From an uncultured Holophagaceae bacterium (GTDB lineage: Bacteria; Acidobacteriota; Holophagae; Holophagales; Holophagaceae), in NCBI GenBank assembly GCA_903863195.1, contig CAIPAY010000171.1, positions 1-39,318 on the forward strand: DNA of 39,318 bases, given 5' to 3'. How positions within the stretch are numbered: position 1 is the stretch's first letter; every line of letters begins with the position of its first letter. The notes below the pieces were generated by a model. It was not told the origin of the DNA. It did not search any database and saw nothing but the letters and a program-made list of their open reading frames with translations. Shown here in pieces: positions 1-8,677 of this stretch. Made by a program: the position numbers and the translations under genes.

Positions 1-43
1 CCGCCGTGAAAGGGCGGTGTCCTGACCCCTAGACGATAGCCCC
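1..43 (-). tRNA. tRNA-Glu (UUC), truncated by window start
   Basis: Read on the minus strand, this is the 5' half of a tRNA. It has a 7-nt acceptor strand starting at 43, a D-arm beginning GTCTAG, and a complete anticodon arm with 5-bp stem CCGCC/GGCGG and loop CTTTCAC, giving anticodon UUC (positions 10-8). The D-arm and anticodon arm match the usual bacterial tRNA-Glu. The variable region, T-arm and 3' acceptor strand lie outside the window. It sits 13 bp downstream of tRNA-Lys on the same strand, so the two are probably co-transcribed. Confidence 0.9.
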
Positions 44-56
44 CTGGGGTGGAACT

Positions 57-131
57 TGGTGGGCCCTGCGGGATTTGAACCCGCGGCCAACGGCTTAAAA
101 GGCCGCTGCTCTACCGCTGAGCTAAGGGCCC
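57..131 (-). tRNA. tRNA-Lys (UUU)
   Basis: A complete cloverleaf can be drawn on the minus strand. The acceptor stem GGGCCCT pairs perfectly with AGGGCCC. The D-stem is GCTC/GAGC with a 7-nt loop containing GG. The anticodon stem GCGGC/GCCGT (one G-T pair) carries loop CTTTTAA, so the anticodon is UUU. The T-stem GCGGG/CCCGC has loop TTCAAAT. Discriminator A (60) is followed by an encoded CCA (59-57). The D-loop is one base shorter than in many bacterial lysine tRNAs. Confidence 0.96.
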
Positions 132-210
132 TTGCCGCTGGTTCCAGACCCGCTAGCCCTCGAGCGCGCGGTGCACGCGAGCGTGCGGTGCCTGGTTGGG
201 CAGGAGGATC

Positions 211-239
211 AGTTTGCCTGTGAAAGGCCGCGGGGTCAA
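211..239 (-). promoter_or_regulatory. possible tRNA promoter
   Basis: On the minus strand TTGACC (239-234) lies 17 bp before CAAACT (216-211). This resembles a sigma-70 promoter with a good -35 and a weak -10. It would start transcription about 75 bp before tRNA-Lys, and it overlaps the purA stop codon (238-236). The tRNAs could instead be read through from purA. Tentative. Confidence 0.25.
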
Positions 240-1552
240 CCCAGCAGCGGCTCCAGGAAGGTCCCGGGATACACGCAGCCCTCGGCGCGATCGGGGCCGG
301 TGCTGAGGTAGGAGATGGGCACGGCGACGCTCTCCGCCAGGGACTCGAGGTAGGCCTGGGCCGAGGCCGGGAGCTGGGCGTGGGCGGTGATGCCGCGGGT
401 GCTGTCCCAGCCCTTGAAGAACTTCACCTCGGGCCGGAGGTCCTTCCAGTCAGCGGCACAGCTGGGCAGCTTGGTGGTGAGGGTACCCTCGCCCGTGCGG
501 TAGCCCACGATGAGGCCCACCTCGTCCATGCCATCGAGCACGTCGAGCTTCATGATGGCCAGCCCGTCCACGCCGTTGGTCCGGCAGGCATGGGCGGTGA
601 TGGGGGCGTCGAACCAGCCGCAGCGGCGGGGCCGGCCGGTGGTGGTGCCGAACTCGCGGCCCACCTGCCGCAGACGCTCGCCGGTGGCGTTGAGCAGCTC
701 GGCGGGGAAGGGCCCGGCGCCGACGCGGGTGGTGTAGGCCTTGGCGATGCCCAGGATCTTGTCCAGGGCCTTGGGCGGCAGGCCGGTGCCGGTGAACAGG
801 CCCCCCAGGCTGCAGCTGCTGGAGGTGACGAAGGGGTAGGTGCCATGGTCGATGTCGAGCAGGGTGGCCTGGGCGCCCTCGAAGAGGATGCTCTCGCCCC
901 GCTCCCAGGCGGCCTGCAGGTGGCCCTGGGCATCCCCGATGAAAGGCAGAAAGGGCTCGGCGATGCGCAGGAGGCCTTCGATGACGGCCTCGAGGGAGGG
1001 CAGCCCGGCATCGGCGCCGAGGCGGATGCGGACTTCCTCGTAGCCGGGCTGGATGCGCTCGGCCAGGGTCTCTGGGTGCAGGAGGTCGCCTAGGCGGATG
1101 CCCATGCGGGCGGCCTTCATCTCATAGGCGGGGCCGATGCCGCGGCCCGTGGTGCCGATCTTGGCGCCCACCTTGTCGGCGCGGAGCTCGCGCCACTGGT
1201 CCAGGGCGATGTGGTGGGGCAGGATGACGTGGGCCTTCTCGGACATGAGCAGCCGGCCGCTGAGGTCGAAGCCCCGGGCCGAGAGGCGGTCCAGCTCCTG
1301 CTGGAAGACCTCGAGGTTCAACACCACGCCGTTGCCCACCACCAGGAAGCAGCCGGGATGCAGGGCGCCACTGGGCACCTGGTGCAGAGCGATGCTGACG
1401 CCGTCCACGACCACCGTGTGCCCGGCGTTGTTGCCGCCCTGGAAGCGCACGACCTGCTTGAACTTGGGGCTGAGCAGGTCCACGACCTTGCCTTTGCCCT
1501 CGTCGCCCCACTGCAGGCCAAGGATCGCCAGATTGGTCTTAGCCAGGCCCAT
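236..1552 (-). CDS. purA: adenylosuccinate synthetase PurA
   Basis: PurA joins IMP and aspartate using GTP to form adenylosuccinate, the first committed step to AMP, in the cytosol. The 438-residue product matches the usual family length of about 430. It has the N-terminal phosphate-binding loop GDEGKGK (residues 16-22), followed by the NNAGHTVV segment, and a central TGRGIGP motif. The ATG at 1552 was chosen because GGGAGGA lies just upstream and because the family normally begins only about 10-15 residues before the GDEGKGK loop. The open frame continues 5' to 1753, but that extension is not PurA-like and overlaps clpC. The gene is divergent from clpC and lies upstream of the tRNA pair. Identification is firm. 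Confidence 0.97.
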   Translation of the reverse strand: MGLAKTNLAILGLQWGDEGKGKVVDLLSPKFKQVVRFQGGNNAGHTVVVDGVSIALHQVPSGALHPGCFLVVGNGVVLNLEVFQQELDRLSARGFDLSGRLLMSEKAHVILPHHIALDQWRELRADKVGAKIGTTGRGIGPAYEMKAARMGIRLGDLLHPETLAERIQPGYEEVRIRLGADAGLPSLEAVIEGLLRIAEPFLPFIGDAQGHLQAAWERGESILFEGAQATLLDIDHGTYPFVTSSSCSLGGLFTGTGLPPKALDKILGIAKAYTTRVGAGPFPAELLNATGERLRQVGREFGTTTGRPRRCGWFDAPITAHACRTNGVDGLAIMKLDVLDGMDEVGLIVGYRTGEGTLTTKLPSCAADWKDLRPEVKFFKGWDSTRGITAHAQLPASAQAYLESLAESVAVPISYLSTGPDRAEGCVYPGTFLEPLLG

Positions 1553-1573
1553 AGTCGTCCTCCCAAGCCTTCC

Positions 1574-1602
1574 AGGATAGCGTCTGGAGGCGCATCTGTC
1601 CT
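1574..1602 (-). promoter_or_regulatory. possible purA promoter
   Basis: On the minus strand AGGACA (1602-1597) is separated by 17 bp from TATCCT (1579-1574). Each hexamer matches the sigma-70 consensus at four of six positions. A start site near 1567 would leave a leader of about 15 nt containing the GGGAGGA ribosome-binding site. Pattern match only. Confidence 0.3.
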
Positions 1603-1715
1603 GGGTGGATCCACATACGGAGCCGGGACAAGGGGGGCGGAAGGCGTTACCCTGGGAGACCGCTCTCCGGAACCATCCCGGTCCCGCAGCGATCTTTGAC
1701 CCGGAAGGGTGTCCC

Positions 1716-4190
1716 GTGTTCGAAAAATTCACTGAAAAAGCCCGACGCGTCATGTTCTTCGCCCGCTATGAGGCGAGCCAGTTCGGCTCTGAGAGCATCC
1801 AGAGCGGCCACCTGCTGCTGGGGCTCCTGCGGGAGTCCGAGAAGACCAGCACCCAGCTCCTGGAGCGCATGGGCGTCCAGGTGAGCACGCTCCGCGAGCG
1901 GCTGGTGGCGGCCCTGACCCCCAAGGACCGGAAGATCACCCCCAGCAGCACCAGCATCGACATCCCCATGGAGGAGGAGGTCAAGCACATCCTCCAGCAC
2001 GCCACGGCCGAGAGCGCCAAGCTCAACCACAAGCACGTGGGCGCCGAGCACCTGCTGCTGGGCATGCTCAAGGAAGAGGGCTGCCTGGCGGGCCGCCTGC
2101 TGAAGGAGTCCGGCGCGGACCTGATCGCCGCCAAGGAGATCCTGCTGGAGAGCAGCAAGGAAGAGAAGATCGCCAAGAAGAAGAAGGAGCACCCGCTCCT
2201 GTCCGAGTTCGCCCGCAACCTCTCCGAGATGGCCGAGCGCGGCATCTTCGACAACCTCATCGGCCGGGACGCAGAGGTCGAGCGCATCATCCAGATCCTC
2301 AGCCGCCGCCGGAAGAACAACCCGATCCTCCTGGGCGAGGCCGGCGTCGGCAAGACCGCCATCGTGGAGGGCCTGGCCCAGAAGATCCACGAGGGCGTGG
2401 TGCCCCCCAGCCTGGCGGACAAGCGAATCTACGCGCTGGACCTCAGCCTGGTCGTGGCCGGCACCAAGTACCGCGGCCAGTTCGAGGAGCGGCTGAAGTC
2501 GATCATCGCCGAGGCCAGCAAGGACACCACCGTGGTGCTGTTCATCGACGAGATCCACAGCCTGATCGGCACCGGTGCTGCCGAAGGCAGCCTGGACGCC
2601 GCCAACATCCTGAAGCCGGCCCTCAGCCGGGGCGAGATCCAGTGCATCGGCGCCACGACGCACAAGGAATACGCCAAGTACATCGACAAGGACCGCAGCC
2701 TGGTGCGCCGCTTCCAGCCGGTGACCGTGAACCCCCCGGACGAGGCCGAGAGCCTGCGCATCATCGAGGGCATCCGCAGCCGGTACGAGCTGTTCCACCG
2801 GGTCCGCTACACGCAGAAGACCATGGAGGCCTCGGTCTACCTGTCGAACCGCTACATCACGGACCGCTTCCTGCCCGACAAGGCCATCGATCTGCTGGAC
2901 GAGGCCGGTGCCCGCGTCAAGCTGCGGGTGGGTCCGGGCGGCGCGAGCTCCGAGGGGCAGAGCCAGGAGGAGGAGCTGCACCGGGTCATCAACGAGATGA
3001 ATGAGGCCGTGCTCAGCCGGGACTTCGAGCGGGCAGTGCTGCTGCGCCAGAAGGAGCTGCAGCTGCGTGACGAGATCCAGAAGCACCGCACGGAGCTCTC
3101 GGACGAGGACTACGCGCACTTCCCCGAGGTCGGGGAGCAGGACATCGAGGACGTGGTCGCCAGCTGGACCGGCATCCCCGTGAAGGCCCTCAAGGGCGAC
3201 GAGAAGGCCGTGCTGATCAACATGGAGCCCCGGCTCAACGAGCGGGTCATCGGCCAGCCTGAGGCCGTGAGCGCCGTGGTGCGGGCTGTGCGCCGGGCCC
3301 GGACGGGCCTCAAGAACCCCAACCGACCCATGGGCTCGTTCCTGTTCCTGGGCCCCACGGGCGTCGGCAAGACCGAGCTGGCTAAGACCCTGGCGGCCTT
3401 CCTGTTCGGCGATCCCAAGAAGATGATCCGCTTCGACATGTCCGAGTACATGGAGAAGCACGAGGTCTCCAAGCTGCTCGGGGCCCCTCCGGGCTACGTG
3501 GGCTATGAGGAAGGCGGCATGCTGACGGACCGCATCCGGCGGAATCCCTACTGCGTGCTTCTCTTCGACGAGATCGAGAAGGCCCACCCCGACCTCATCA
3601 ACATCCTGCTCTCCATCTTCGACGACGGGCAGGCCTCGGATGCCTTCGGGAACCTGGTCGACTTCAAGAACACCATTATTATCATGACCTCCAACGTGGG
3701 CAGCCGGGAGCTGCTGTCGGAAAAGAACCTCGGCTTCGTCGAGCAGGACGGCCGTCCGGACGCCAAGACCGGCGATGCCATGAAGGTCCTCAAGCGCACC
3801 TTCCCGCCGGAGTTCCTGAACCGCATCGACGAGATTGTGGTGTTCAACCGCCTGGGCGACGACGAGCTCCGCAAGATCGTCCGCCTGCTGGTGGAGGACC
3901 TCAACGTCACCCTGCAGAAGCACAAGCTCTGCGTCGCCCTCACGGACGCCGCCTGCGACTGGCTGGTGAAGACCACGCTGAGGGACCGGGCCTACGGGGC
4001 CAGGCCCCTGCGCCGGGCGATCCAGAAGCAGGTGGAGGATCCCCTCGCCGAGCTGATGGTGGGCCAGGAATCCATGCCCTCGGGCCTGGTGAACTTCGAT
4101 CTGGTGGACGAGAAACTCGTGCCCACCCTGTCTGATTCCGGAGACGTGGCCTCAGGCCAGGAAACCCATCTGGTCGGAGTGCCGGAATGA
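1716..4190 (+). CDS. clpC: ATP-dependent Clp protease ATPase subunit ClpC
   Basis: This is a Hsp100 unfoldase that feeds substrates to ClpP. In order, the 824-residue product has the Clp N domain (about 1-145, two repeats), AAA+ domain D1 with Walker A GEAGVGKT (207-214), a short middle region resembling a UVR segment, D2 with Walker A GPTGVGKT (546-553), and the C-terminal D2-small domain. The short middle region, without the long ClpB coiled coil, separates it from ClpB. GTG at 1716 was chosen because the protein then starts at the conserved FEKFTEKAR sequence and GGAAGGG lies just upstream; the 37 codons before it look non-coding. Its stop overlaps the bamA start (ATGA). No clpP or adaptor gene is nearby. 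Confidence 0.95.
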   Translation: MFEKFTEKARRVMFFARYEASQFGSESIQSGHLLLGLLRESEKTSTQLLERMGVQVSTLRERLVAALTPKDRKITPSSTSIDIPMEEEVKHILQHATAESAKLNHKHVGAEHLLLGMLKEEGCLAGRLLKESGADLIAAKEILLESSKEEKIAKKKKEHPLLSEFARNLSEMAERGIFDNLIGRDAEVERIIQILSRRRKNNPILLGEAGVGKTAIVEGLAQKIHEGVVPPSLADKRIYALDLSLVVAGTKYRGQFEERLKSIIAEASKDTTVVLFIDEIHSLIGTGAAEGSLDAANILKPALSRGEIQCIGATTHKEYAKYIDKDRSLVRRFQPVTVNPPDEAESLRIIEGIRSRYELFHRVRYTQKTMEASVYLSNRYITDRFLPDKAIDLLDEAGARVKLRVGPGGASSEGQSQEEELHRVINEMNEAVLSRDFERAVLLRQKELQLRDEIQKHRTELSDEDYAHFPEVGEQDIEDVVASWTGIPVKALKGDEKAVLINMEPRLNERVIGQPEAVSAVVRAVRRARTGLKNPNRPMGSFLFLGPTGVGKTELAKTLAAFLFGDPKKMIRFDMSEYMEKHEVSKLLGAPPGYVGYEEGGMLTDRIRRNPYCVLLFDEIEKAHPDLINILLSIFDDGQASDAFGNLVDFKNTIIIMTSNVGSRELLSEKNLGFVEQDGRPDAKTGDAMKVLKRTFPPEFLNRIDEIVVFNRLGDDELRKIVRLLVEDLNVTLQKHKLCVALTDAACDWLVKTTLRDRAYGARPLRRAIQKQVEDPLAELMVGQESMPSGLVNFDLVDEKLVPTLSDSGDVASGQETHLVGVPE

Positions 4191-6760
4191 CGCAGCAGAG
4201 CATGGTTTGGAACCGGGTCCGGCCCCGGTGGCGTAGGGGTGTGCTGCCCCTGGCCCTGGTGGCGGGGTTTGCGTTTCCTCTGTCGGCGCAGGACATCGAG
4301 CCCATCGTCACCATCGAGGTGATCGGGGCCCAGAAACAGACCACCGAGACGGTGATCTTTAAGTCCGGCCTCAAGGTCGGCGACGACCTCCGCACCATCG
4401 ACTTCACGGCCGTCATCGAGAAGCTCTGGGAGAGCGGCGGCTTCGATGACATCAAGCTCGAGCTGGCGGAGGCCAAGGGCGGCAAGAAGCTGGTGATCCG
4501 CATCAAGGAACGGCCCCTGATCAAGGAAGTGGACTTCCGGGGCGGCACCGAGGTCGGCCTCACGAACATCAAGGACAAGGTCAAGGAGAAGAAGCTCACC
4601 ATCAACCCGGACACGATCTACGATCCGGACACGGCCCGCAAGGTCAAGAACCTCATCGTCGATCAGGCCGGGGAGAAGGGTTTCCGGAACCCCGTGGTGG
4701 ACATCACGCTGGAGCCCATGGCCGGTGGCGTCGCGCGGCTCGTGTTCGACATCAACGAGGGCGGCAAGGCCAAGATCTACAAGGTGGCCTTCCGGGGCAA
4801 CAAGGTGTTCCCGACCTCCCAGCTGCGGAACGTGATGGAGAAGACCCGCCAGCACTGGATGTTCAGCTGGCTCACCACTCACGACCTGCTGGTGGACAAG
4901 AACCTCGAAGAGGACCTGGACAACCTGAAGAAGGCCTATTGGAAGATGGGCTACAAGGATGTCTTCGTCGGCAAGCCCCTCATCGAAGTCGAGGACCGCA
5001 CCACCCCCAAGCAGAAGCTCAAGAACGAGAAGCTGATCAAGGAGGCGAAGTCCCCCAAGTACGATCTGCGGGCCACACTCACCATCCCGATCATGGAGGG
5101 TGACCGCTACTTCGAGGGCACCTTCAAGGCCGAGGGGGGGAAGCTCTTCCGCGAGACCTACTACCAGGAGAAGTACGCCGAGGTGAAGCGGGACAACAGC
5201 TCCTTCTTCCGGAAGTTCTTCAACATCAAACCCTCGATCGATGCCCCCAAGCCCGGCGCCAAGCCGGTGCCCTTCGACCTGGACGCGGTGAACCAGACCG
5301 TGGACAAGCTCAAGGAGAGCTACTCCAACCAGGCCTACGTGCTGTTCCACGCGGAGAAGAAGTTCGAGATCCGCGAGGAAGATGGCGTCAAGAAGGTGGA
5401 CACCACCCTCAAGCTGATCGAGGGCGAGCTCTTCACGATTCGCAAGATTGAGTTCGAGGGCAACACCAACACCAAGGACAAGGTGCTCCGCCGCAGCATG
5501 CTCATGCGCGAGGGCGACTACTTCCAGACCGACCGTTTCAAGGACTCCCTGCTGAGCATCAGCCAGCTGAGTTTCTTCGACGTGAAGAGCTCCGAGCCCA
5601 AGGTGGACATGGTGCCGGACAAGTCCCAGGTGGACATCGTGGTGCGCGGCGAAGAGGCCGGCGTCAACGAGCTGCTCTTCCAGGGCGGCTACGGCTCGCT
5701 CTTCGGGTTCTCCCTGGGCGTAAGCTTCTCGACCCGCAACCTGGGGGGCGGAGGGGAGACCCTCTCCGTCAGCTACAACGGCGGCAAGTACTCCAAGAGC
5801 ATCTCGGTGGGCTTCACGGAGCCCTTCGTCTTCGATCTGCCCTACTCGTTCTCGACCTCGGTCTCGAACGGCTCGGCCGACTATGATGCTTCCCGCGTCG
5901 GCGTGGCCAATGCCTACAAGCAGTTCACCCGCAGCCTCGGCCTCTCCGTGGGCGCCCGGCTCAGCAACTGGCTGCCCGAGAAGCCCTGGGCCTGGTTCAC
6001 GACCTACTCCTCGGGCTACAGCTTCCGGCTGATCCGCATCGAGGGCGGCCAGAACTTCTACTTCCGGGACACGCCGAACCAGCTGACCTCCACCTTCAGC
6101 CAGAGCTTGGCCTACAGCACGGTGAACCACCAGTTCAAGCCCACGGCGGGCACCCGCGTGTCCTTCGGCCTAGAGTATGGCGGCTGGCAGTTCGGCGGGG
6201 ATAAGCCCTTCCTCCGGGCCACCTGGGACTTTGCCAAGTTCGCCAACATCGCGGACCGCCACATCTTCGCGTTCAACGCAAGCTATGGATACCTCCAGAA
6301 CCTCGGCCACGATGACCTGCCGCTCTACGACCTCTACCGGCCCGGCGGCGAAAACAGCATCCGCGGCTACCGCTACGGCCAGGTGGGCTCGGTCCTCCTC
6401 GACAACAACGGCCACGCAGTGGTGGTGGGCGGCAACAAGCAGCTCATCACCAACCTGGAATACCAGTTCAAGATCGCGGACCAGTTCCGCCTGGTGTTCT
6501 TCCACGACGCCGGCAATGCCTGGGGTCCCGGCACCAAGATCCTCAGCCGGAACATGATCACCTATACCGACTACCTGACGGGCAATCCCTATTCCTACAA
6601 GAACCCCTCCCTGGTCCGGTCGGCGGGCATCGAGTTTCGCTTCTTCCTGCCCATCAGCCCGGCGCCGCTGCGGCTGATCTGGTCCAGGAAGATCAATCCC
6701 TATCCCTTCGACTCGGACGGTAAGACGGACTTCCAGTTCTCCATTGGGACGACCTTCTGA
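4187..6760 (+). CDS. bamA: outer membrane assembly factor BamA (Omp85 family)
   Basis: BamA is the core of the beta-barrel assembly machine in the outer membrane. The 857-residue product has a signal peptide (about 1-34, predicted cleavage after LSA), a series of periplasmic POTRA repeats to about residue 480, and a C-terminal 16-strand Omp85 barrel. The barrel carries the conserved substrate-gate motif in the form SIRGYRYG and ends in the aromatic residue typical of outer membrane proteins (final residues GTTF). Two charged stretches around residues 265-290 and 325-365 look like insertions in or between POTRA domains, which makes the protein longer than E. coli BamA (810). The ATG at 4187 overlaps the clpC stop. 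An alternative ATG lies at 4202. A skp-like gene follows, as is usual for bamA. Confidence 0.94.
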   Translation: MTQQSMVWNRVRPRWRRGVLPLALVAGFAFPLSAQDIEPIVTIEVIGAQKQTTETVIFKSGLKVGDDLRTIDFTAVIEKLWESGGFDDIKLELAEAKGGKKLVIRIKERPLIKEVDFRGGTEVGLTNIKDKVKEKKLTINPDTIYDPDTARKVKNLIVDQAGEKGFRNPVVDITLEPMAGGVARLVFDINEGGKAKIYKVAFRGNKVFPTSQLRNVMEKTRQHWMFSWLTTHDLLVDKNLEEDLDNLKKAYWKMGYKDVFVGKPLIEVEDRTTPKQKLKNEKLIKEAKSPKYDLRATLTIPIMEGDRYFEGTFKAEGGKLFRETYYQEKYAEVKRDNSSFFRKFFNIKPSIDAPKPGAKPVPFDLDAVNQTVDKLKESYSNQAYVLFHAEKKFEIREEDGVKKVDTTLKLIEGELFTIRKIEFEGNTNTKDKVLRRSMLMREGDYFQTDRFKDSLLSISQLSFFDVKSSEPKVDMVPDKSQVDIVVRGEEAGVNELLFQGGYGSLFGFSLGVSFSTRNLGGGGETLSVSYNGGKYSKSISVGFTEPFVFDLPYSFSTSVSNGSADYDASRVGVANAYKQFTRSLGLSVGARLSNWLPEKPWAWFTTYSSGYSFRLIRIEGGQNFYFRDTPNQLTSTFSQSLAYSTVNHQFKPTAGTRVSFGLEYGGWQFGGDKPFLRATWDFAKFANIADRHIFAFNASYGYLQNLGHDDLPLYDLYRPGGENSIRGYRYGQVGSVLLDNNGHAVVVGGNKQLITNLEYQFKIADQFRLVFFHDAGNAWGPGTKILSRNMITYTDYLTGNPYSYKNPSLVRSAGIEFRFFLPISPAPLRLIWSRKINPYPFDSDGKTDFQFSIGTTF

Positions 6761-6786
6761 TACGTTCAGCTCCTCTGAGCTATAAT
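6757..6786 (+). promoter_or_regulatory. possible promoter for the skp-like gene
   Basis: A perfect TATAAT (6781-6786) follows CTGATA (6757-6762, four of six matches to TTGACA) after an 18-bp spacer. It lies in the 50-bp gap before the skp-like ATG. The small inverted repeat AGCTC-CTCT-GAGCT sits just before the -10. This could let skp be transcribed independently of clpC-bamA. Confidence 0.45.
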
Positions 6787-6810
6787 TCCCCTTTCGCCCT
6801 GGAGACTCTC

Positions 6811-7416
6811 ATGCGCCTGCTCGCCCCCGCTTTGGCCGCACTTTGCTTGTCCGCCACCCTGGCCGTTCCGGCCATGGCCCAGGAGGCGCCCCGGTTCGCC
6901 TTCTTCAGCATCAACCAGCTGGTGCGCAGCTCCAAGAAAGCTGGCGCCATCTTCTCTGAGCTGGAGATCACCGGCAAGAACCTGCAGGAGAAGCTCCAGG
7001 CCAAGGGCCAGGAGCTGCAGACCATGCAGCAGCAGCTGAACTCCCCCAGCCTGGACCCCGACAAGAAGGAGGCCCTGGCCAAGAAATTCCGGGACGTGGA
7101 GTTCGAGGCCAAGAAGATGCAGGAAGACAGCCAGCAGGAATACCAGCGGGTGGAGAAGAAGGTCGGTGAGGCCATCACGAAGCTGGCGGCTCCCATCGTC
7201 GAGCAGCTCGCCAAGGAGCAGAAGCTCCAGCTGGTGCTGTCGGATCAGGCCATCCAGATCCTCTCCTGGGGTGACGAGGCCTGGCTGAAGGGCTTCACCT
7301 CCGAGGTCTCCAAGCGCCTGGACGCCAGCGAGCCCGCCGCTGCCGCCGCGCCCGCCGCCAAGCCTGCCGCCCCCGCTGCCGCCAAGCCGGCTGCCAAACC
7401 CGCCCCCAAGAAGTAG
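6811..7416 (+). CDS. OmpH/Skp-family periplasmic chaperone
   Basis: Skp-family proteins hold unfolded outer membrane proteins in the periplasm and deliver them to BamA. The 201-residue product has a signal peptide (1-23, cleavage after AMA), a short beta segment, and a long charged helical region (about 40-130) rich in Lys, Glu and Gln, as expected for the Skp tentacles. It then returns to the body domain and ends in a 35-residue tail of Ala, Pro and Lys (from about 167). The tail is not part of the usual Skp fold. A GGAG sits 6 nt before the ATG. Position directly after bamA supports the assignment. Confidence 0.88.
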   Translation: MRLLAPALAALCLSATLAVPAMAQEAPRFAFFSINQLVRSSKKAGAIFSELEITGKNLQEKLQAKGQELQTMQQQLNSPSLDPDKKEALAKKFRDVEFEAKKMQEDSQQEYQRVEKKVGEAITKLAAPIVEQLAKEQKLQLVLSDQAIQILSWGDEAWLKGFTSEVSKRLDASEPAAAAAPAAKPAAPAAAKPAAKPAPKK

Positions 7417-7437
7417 TCACCGGGCCCCGGCTGCCCG

Positions 7438-8676
7438 ATGCGGCTGACTGCCGTCCAACGACTGCTCCTGCTGCTCACCGGGATCAACCTGGTGAACTAC
7501 CTGGATCGCCTTGTGGTCGCGGCCATCCTCGAGCCGCTGGGCAAGGACCTGCACCTCTCCAACCTGCAGCTGGGGCGCCTGAACTTCGTGTTCATCGTCG
7601 TCTACATGTGCTCAGCGCCCCTCTTCGGCTACCTGGCGGACCGCTTCCACCGCCCGCGCCTGGTGGCCGGAGGGGTGGCCCTGTGGAGCCTGGCCACGCT
7701 TGGTGCGGCCTTCGTCCACAGCTACCCGGCGCTGCTGGTGGCCCGCTCCCTGGTGGGCGTGGGGGAGGCGGCCTACGCCAGCCTGGGCCCCGCCATGCTG
7801 GCGGACGGCTTCCCGGAGTCGGACCGGGCGAAGAACTTTACCTGGTTCTACCTGGCCATTCCCGTGGGCAGCGCCCTTGGTTACGGGCTGGGTGGCCTGG
7901 TGGCCGGAGCCTGGGGCTGGCGGGCCGCATTCCTGGTGGCGGGCCTCCCGGGCCTGCTCCTCGCCGCCTGGATGGCTCTCCAGGTGGATCCTGTGCGTGG
8001 CGCCATGGACAGCGGCCAGGACGTGGGCGCCGGCGAGTCCTACCTGCAGCGCCTGAAGCACGTGTTCGGGAACCGGGTCTGGCTGGCCTGCACCGCCAGC
8101 TACGTCGCCTACACCTTCGCCATGGGGGGCCTCAGCAACTGGGGGCCCACCCTGCTGCAGCGGCGGTTCTCGGTCAGTACCGCCCATGCGGGCATGGTCT
8201 TCGGCTTGTTCGCGGTGATCACGGGCATCCTGGGCACCTTCCTGGGGGGCTGGCTCACGGACCGCTGGCAGAAGCGCTGGCCGGACGCCGGTGCCGGGAT
8301 CTCGGGCATCACCCTGGTCGTGGCGGTGCCGGCGGTGGCCTGGGCCTTGGCCACGCACCACCTGGGAACGGCCTACCTGCTCTTCTTCCTGAGCATGTTC
8401 CTGCTCTTCGTGAACACCAGCCCCGTGAACGCGCTCATCGTGAGCAGTCTGCCGGCGAGCATCCGGGCCACGGGCGTCGCCGTGAACGTCCTGTTCATCC
8501 ACCTGCTGGGGGACGCCATCAGCCCCATGTGGGTGGGCCGCCGGGCCGATGCCTTCCAGGCTGCTGGGGCGGTGAGCGGAGACGCCCTGGCCTGGGCCAT
8601 GATCATCGTCCTGCCCGCCATCGCCCTGAGCGGGATCGTCCTGCGGTGGGCCCGGCACCGGCCAGTGCAGGCCTGA
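7438..8676 (+). CDS. MFS transporter, Spinster-like
   Basis: A 412-residue polytopic membrane protein with about 12 predicted transmembrane segments. The major facilitator motif A between TM2 and TM3 is present as GYLADRFHRPRLV (64-76), and TM1 carries NYLDR (20-24), a sequence typical of the Spinster-like branch. The substrate cannot be read from sequence; that branch includes carriers of lipids, sugars or organic acids. The gene starts 21 bp after the skp-like gene with no obvious ribosome-binding site and ends 1 bp before the acyltransferase frame, so the two are probably co-transcribed. The neighbouring acyltransferase makes a lipid-related substrate possible, but this is inference. Confidence 0.85.
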   Translation: MRLTAVQRLLLLLTGINLVNYLDRLVVAAILEPLGKDLHLSNLQLGRLNFVFIVVYMCSAPLFGYLADRFHRPRLVAGGVALWSLATLGAAFVHSYPALLVARSLVGVGEAAYASLGPAMLADGFPESDRAKNFTWFYLAIPVGSALGYGLGGLVAGAWGWRAAFLVAGLPGLLLAAWMALQVDPVRGAMDSGQDVGAGESYLQRLKHVFGNRVWLACTASYVAYTFAMGGLSNWGPTLLQRRFSVSTAHAGMVFGLFAVITGILGTFLGGWLTDRWQKRWPDAGAGISGITLVVAVPAVAWALATHHLGTAYLLFFLSMFLLFVNTSPVNALIVSSLPASIRATGVAVNVLFIHLLGDAISPMWVGRRADAFQAAGAVSGDALAWAMIIVLPAIALSGIVLRWARHRPVQA

Positions 8677-8677
8677 G

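Noticed and set aside
44..56. Attachment site at the tRNA genes
   Set aside because: No integrase gene and no duplicated tRNA 3' end within the window.
1647..3923. 758-codon open frame antisense to clpC
   Set aside because: High-GC shadow frame: composition is Leu/Val/Asp/His-rich as expected from the complement of a coding strand, with no domain. clpC on the other strand is fully conserved.
3992..6130. 712-codon open frame antisense to bamA
   Set aside because: Same shadow effect; no recognisable motif, and it crosses the clpC-bamA junction.
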